In this document: positions 6,184-8,962 of the stretch, piece after piece | Layout of the letters: each line of letters begins with the position of its first letter | How positions within the stretch are numbered: position 1 is the first letter of the stretch | From: Candidatus Eiseniibacteriota bacterium | GTDB taxonomy: Bacteria; Eisenbacteria; RBG-16-71-46; SZUA-252 | Assembly: GCA_016880395.1 (NCBI GenBank) | Contig: JAEHDN010000270.1 | Span: 1-8,962, forward strand | Direction of reading: 5' to 3' | Length of the DNA stretch: 8,962 bases | The notes under the pieces: model-generated | Seen by the model: the letters and a program-made list of their open reading frames with translations, nothing else | Databases searched by the model: none | Told to the model about the DNA's origin: nothing | Made by a program: the position numbers and the translations under genes

Positions 6184-6188
6184 CGCGC
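6174..6188. promoter_or_regulatory. Perfect 15-bp palindrome, candidate operator
   Basis: GCGCGTG-A-CACGCGC: seven-base arms around one central A, lying between the divergent AIM24 and M16 genes and covering the shared -35 region of both candidate promoters. Size and placement suit a dimeric repressor site. No regulator gene is adjacent in the window. Confidence 0.4.
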
Positions 6189-6206
6189 CTCCGCGGGCTC
6201 TAGACT
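6178..6206 (+). promoter_or_regulatory. Candidate sigma-70-type promoter of the M16 peptidase operon
   Basis: GTGACA (6178-6183, five of six with TTGACA), exactly 17 bases, then TAGACT (6201-6206, four of six with TATAAT). Initiation near 6213 gives a leader of about 40 bases to ATG 6253. Confidence 0.45.
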
Positions 6207-6252
6207 CCACGACCTTACGGAGGACCGGGGGCAGGTGTTTCGAGGAACGCAC

Positions 6253-7731
6253 ATGACGCGTCGGGTCGATGGGCCATCCCACAGGGGCGCGCTCGCTTCC
6301 GGGGCAGCGTACCTCGCCGCCTCGCTCCTCCCCGCGGCGCTCCTGGCGGCTCCGCTCTGGAGCGCATCGCTCCTCAGCGCCTCGCTCCTCGCCGCCCCGA
6401 CTACCGCGTGCGCCCAGCCTCGGCCCGCGCCCTCCCCGCGGAAGCTCCCCGCCGGGGCCGACATCACCGCGCGCACGCTCCCGAACGGGCTCCGGGTGAT
6501 CGTCTGGCCGGACCACGACATCCCCAACATCGCGCTCTACACGTGGCACAAGGTCGGCAGCCGCAACGAGCACAACGGCATCACCGGGCTCTCGCACTTC
6601 TTCGAGCACATGATGTTCCTCGGCTCGAAGAACTATCCGAGCGGCGAGTTCGACCGGACCATGGAGGCGAACGGCGGGGCCAACAACGCCTACACGACGC
6701 AGGACGTGACGGTCTACTCGGACTGGTTCGCGAAGAGCGCGCTCGAGCTGGTCGCCCGGATGGAGGCGGACCGGATGTGCTGCCTCACCTTCGACTCGAC
6801 CAAGGTGCGGAGCGAGCGGGAGGTGGTGACCTCCGAGCGGCGGACGAGCGTCGACAACAACGGCCGTGAGTTCCTGGACGAGTCCGTGCTCGCCACGGTC
6901 TTCGAGGCCCATCCCTATCAGATCCCGACCATCGGCTGGCCGAGCGATATCGAGCGCTGGACCATGACCGACCTGAAGGATTACTTCCGCACGTACTACG
7001 CGCCCAACAACGCCGTGCTCGTGGTCGTCGGCGACGTCACGCCGGCGGAGGTCGACGCTCTCGCGGAGCGCTACTTCGGCCCGATCCCCGCGCAGCCGGC
7101 GCCACCCGCGGTACGGACCATCGAGCCGCCGCAGCTCGGCGAGCGTCGCGTGGTGGTGCGGCGCCCCGCGCCGGTGCCCCTCCTCGAAGTCGCGTTCCAC
7201 GCCGGGCCCGCCAACGGCCCGGACGCCGAGGCGGAGGAGCTGCTCGACACGATCCTGACGTCCGGCGAATCGTCCCGTCTCTACCGGCGCATGGTGGACG
7301 GAGATCGCGTGGCGGTGGACGTGGATTCCTGGCTCCAGAGGGGATTCGATCCGGGCGTCTACGCGTTCTACGTCACCGTGACCCCCGAGCGGGGCGCGGC
7401 GGCGGCCGAATCATCGCTCGTCGACGAGCTGGGTCGGGTCGCGCGCGACGGCGTCACGGAGGCCGAGCTGCGCAAGGCGAAGACGATCCAGCTCGCCGGG
7501 TACTGGCAGTCGCTCGAGACGATCGACGGCAAGGCGTCCGCGCTCGGAAGCTACGAAACGCTCCGCGGCGACTACCGGATGCTCTTCTCGGCGCCCGCGC
7601 GCTACGAGAAGGTCACGCGGCGCATGGTCCAGGAAGCGGCGCGGCGGATCTTCACCGAGCGGAACAGGACGGTCGGGGTGCTCCTTCCCGAGGTCCAGAC
7701 GTCGGCGTCCTCGAAGAAGGCGAAGCCGTGA
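6253..7731 (+). CDS. Exported M16 family zinc metallopeptidase (catalytic subunit)
   Basis: 492 residues. Residues 1-54 form a long export signal with two hydrophobic stretches and a likely cleavage after ACA (52-54). Cys53 is in a poor lipobox (TTAC), so I do not call a lipoprotein. The inverted zinc motif is His115-Phe-Phe-Glu118-His119 (LSHFFEHMMFLGSKNY), with the third ligand probably Glu195 (VVTSERR), the spacing expected for the pitrilysin/MPP/insulinase clan. The second M16 half (about 280-485) follows, but at the position of the R/Y substrate-binding pair it reads MVDGDRVAVDV, lacking both residues. One peptidase-length unit of this size is typical of bacterial M16B. GAGG lies seven bases before ATG 6253. 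The stop overlaps the next gene, which keeps the R/Y pair, so I infer a periplasmic or secreted heterodimer degrading peptides. The natural substrate is unknown. Confidence 0.92.
   Translation: MTRRVDGPSHRGALASGAAYLAASLLPAALLAAPLWSASLLSASLLAAPTTACAQPRPAPSPRKLPAGADITARTLPNGLRVIVWPDHDIPNIALYTWHKVGSRNEHNGITGLSHFFEHMMFLGSKNYPSGEFDRTMEANGGANNAYTTQDVTVYSDWFAKSALELVARMEADRMCCLTFDSTKVRSEREVVTSERRTSVDNNGREFLDESVLATVFEAHPYQIPTIGWPSDIERWTMTDLKDYFRTYYAPNNAVLVVVGDVTPAEVDALAERYFGPIPAQPAPPAVRTIEPPQLGERRVVVRRPAPVPLLEVAFHAGPANGPDAEAEELLDTILTSGESSRLYRRMVDGDRVAVDVDSWLQRGFDPGVYAFYVTVTPERGAAAAESSLVDELGRVARDGVTEAELRKAKTIQLAGYWQSLETIDGKASALGSYETLRGDYRMLFSAPARYEKVTRRMVQEAARRIFTERNRTVGVLLPEVQTSASSKKAKP
6319..6390 (+). 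repeat. Short repeats within the M16 signal-peptide coding region
   Basis: GCCTCGCTCCTC occurs at 6319-6330 and, identical, at 6379-6390; a one-mismatch copy (GCATCGCTCCTC) lies at 6364-6375. They encode repeated A/S-S-L-L units that lengthen the hydrophobic part of the signal. Low-complexity duplication is the simplest explanation. Confidence 0.55.
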
Positions 7732-8962
7732 AGCTCGCTCGCGCGGCCGTGATGGCCGCCCTCCTCGCTCGCTGCGCGCTCCCGACACCGGCTGCCGCGG
7801 AGATCCACCTCCCGCGCACGCGCGAGGTCACTCTCGCGAACGGCGCGCATCTCGTGCTCGCGGAGAAGCACGATCTTCCGCTCATCGCGTTCCACGCGTT
7901 CGTGCGCGGCGGGTCGATCACCGATCCGCCCGGAAAGGAAGGACTCGCGGCCTTGACGGGAGACATGCTCCGGAAGGGGGCGGGGAAGCGCTCCGCGCGG
8001 GACATCTCCGAGGCCACCGACGGAGCCGGCGCCTCGTTCGGGAGCGGGGCCTCCTACGAGATCTTCTGGGTCTCGGGCGAGTTCCTCGCGCGGGACGAAG
8101 TCCTCATGCTGGACCTTCTCCGCGACGTCCTCCGCCGTCCGCTCTTCCCGGACTCCGAGTTCGTGAAGCTGAGTCGGCAGACGGTCGACGAGCTGCGCTC
8201 CGAGAAGGACGACCCGTGGGGCGTGCTGGGCGATTACGGCCTCGCCTTCCTCTTCCCGGACCACCCCTACGGCCGCCCCGTCGACGGGGATGAGGCGACC
8301 GTGGCGCGCATCACGCGCGACGATGTGCTCGCGTGCTACCGCGAGCGCTTCGGCGGCGATCGTCTGATCGTGACCGTGGTGGGGGACTTCGATTCGCGAC
8401 GCATGGAGTCGCGCCTCAAGGCCGCGTTCGAGGACTGGCCGCGCGCGGCCGCGCCGCTGCCCACCGTGCCGGATCCTCCGAGCGTGCACGGACGGCGGGT
8501 GCTGCTCGTGGACAAGCCCGACGCGACCCAGACCTACTTCTGGATGGGAAACCGCGGCATCGCGCGCAAGGATCCCGACCGGGACGTCGTCGATGTCGCC
8601 AACACCGCGTTCGGGGGGCGCTTCACGTCCATCCTGAACAGCGAGCTGCGCACCAAGAGCGGGCTCACCTACGGCGTGCGCTGCCGCACGATGCGCCTCG
8701 GCCAGCCGGGCTCCGTCGCGATCTCGAGCTTCACGAAGACGGACTCCACTCGTCGCGCCATGGATCTCGCGCTCCAGCTGCTCGGCCACCTGCGCGAGCA
8801 GGGCCTCGACACGACCATGGTGGCCTCGGTGAAGAGCTACCTGAGCGGACTCTATCCGACCCATCTGGAGACGTCAGGACAGATCGCGTCCACGCTCGCG
8901 GATCTCGCCTACCATGGACTCCCGGTCACGGAAGCGACCGACTACGTGGAGCGGATCGAGCG
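7728..8962 (+). CDS. M16 family peptidase homologue lacking the zinc site (partner subunit), 3' partial
   Basis: The frame is open from GTG 7728 to the right edge with no stop: 411 full codons. GTGA overlaps the stop of the preceding gene by four bases, and AGAAGG lies seven bases upstream, indicating coupled translation. Residues 1-24 look like a signal peptide (MKLARAAVMAALLA, cleavage near PAAA). The zinc-motif region aligns as GLAALTGDMLRKG: both His and the catalytic Glu are replaced (Ala75, Gly78, Asp79), so it should not bind zinc or cleave. The second half keeps FGGRFTSILNSELRTKSGL followed by TYGV with the conserved Arg308 and Tyr315 (R/Y pair), as in non-catalytic M16 partners. Together with the upstream gene it forms a complementary pair, as in known two-subunit bacterial M16B peptidases and mitochondrial processing peptidase. 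About 30-60 residues are probably missing at the C-terminus. Confidence 0.9.
   Translation, partial: MKLARAAVMAALLARCALPTPAAAEIHLPRTREVTLANGAHLVLAEKHDLPLIAFHAFVRGGSITDPPGKEGLAALTGDMLRKGAGKRSARDISEATDGAGASFGSGASYEIFWVSGEFLARDEVLMLDLLRDVLRRPLFPDSEFVKLSRQTVDELRSEKDDPWGVLGDYGLAFLFPDHPYGRPVDGDEATVARITRDDVLACYRERFGGDRLIVTVVGDFDSRRMESRLKAAFEDWPRAAAPLPTVPDPPSVHGRRVLLVDKPDATQTYFWMGNRGIARKDPDRDVVDVANTAFGGRFTSILNSELRTKSGLTYGVRCRTMRLGQPGSVAISSFTKTDSTRRAMDLALQLLGHLREQGLDTTMVASVKSYLSGLYPTHLETSGQIASTLADLAYHGLPVTEATDYVERIE

Noticed and set aside
6403..6420. Lipoprotein signal on the first M16 protein (Cys53)
   Set aside because: The residues before Cys are T-T-A, without the Leu/Val and small-residue pattern of a lipobox; ACA followed by Gln fits signal peptidase I better.
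5260..7200. Long open frame on the minus strand spanning the AIM24 gene, the intergenic region and half of the M16 gene
   Set aside because: The translation is Arg/His/Gly-rich with no domain, it runs in a different frame across two well-supported genes, and such frames arise freely in GC-rich DNA.
7728..7790. Lipoprotein signal on the second M16 protein (Cys16)
   Set aside because: L-A-R-C has Arg directly before Cys, which is not a lipobox; PAAA offers a normal cleavage site.
7602..8864. Minus-strand open frame of about 420 codons opposite the second M16 gene
   Set aside because: The plus strand encodes a continuous M16 homologue with R/Y motif and coupled start; the antisense product is low-complexity.

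Overview
This is a GC-rich window carrying seven protein-coding genes and no RNA genes. Base composition, zinc-finger anti-sigma control and several exported proteins suggest a free-living, probably Gram-negative, high-GC bacterium. The gene mix would suit Candidatus Eisenbacteria, Gemmatimonadota, Acidobacteriota or a myxobacterial relative. I cannot place it more precisely from sequence alone.

Layout. (1) Positions 3-1658 (+): a malic enzyme of the large MaeA/SfcA type, missing only its first residues off the left edge. (2) Positions 3963 down to 1712 (-): a three-gene operon of ECF sigma factor, membrane-spanning zinc-finger anti-sigma factor, and an exported DUF4097-type beta-repeat protein with a charged coiled coil and an acidic tail. 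(3) Positions 4151-5263 (+): a second exported DUF4097-type protein, divergent from the sigma operon, built of eight [DE]xGSG rungs. (4) Positions 6074 down to 5274 (-): an AIM24/TIGR00266 family protein, convergent with the previous gene. (5) Positions 6253-7731 and 7728-8962 (+): two overlapping M16 peptidase-family genes. The first has the zinc site HxxEH; the second lacks it but keeps the R/Y pair, and it runs off the right edge.

How they fit together. Block 2-3 reads as one cell-envelope stress module: sigma factor, its membrane anti-sigma factor, and two different exported beta-solenoid-like proteins on either side of a shared control region. That region holds promoter-like elements in both directions (CCAAC, 16-17 bases, CG(G/T)TC) and four copies of CGGGCCC. 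The M16 pair probably forms an exported heterodimeric peptidase. It shares a 178-base control region with the AIM24 gene, where a perfect 15-bp palindrome covers the -35 elements of two candidate divergent promoters. The malic enzyme appears to be unrelated metabolism.

Limits. Functions rest on recognised motifs, not database searches. The sigma-factor start codon is uncertain. Promoters, operators and the terminator are pattern matches only. I see no mobile elements, CRISPR arrays, tRNA or rRNA. No stretch above 300 bases lacks a gene; the longest gaps are 3964-4150 and 6075-6252, both described below.
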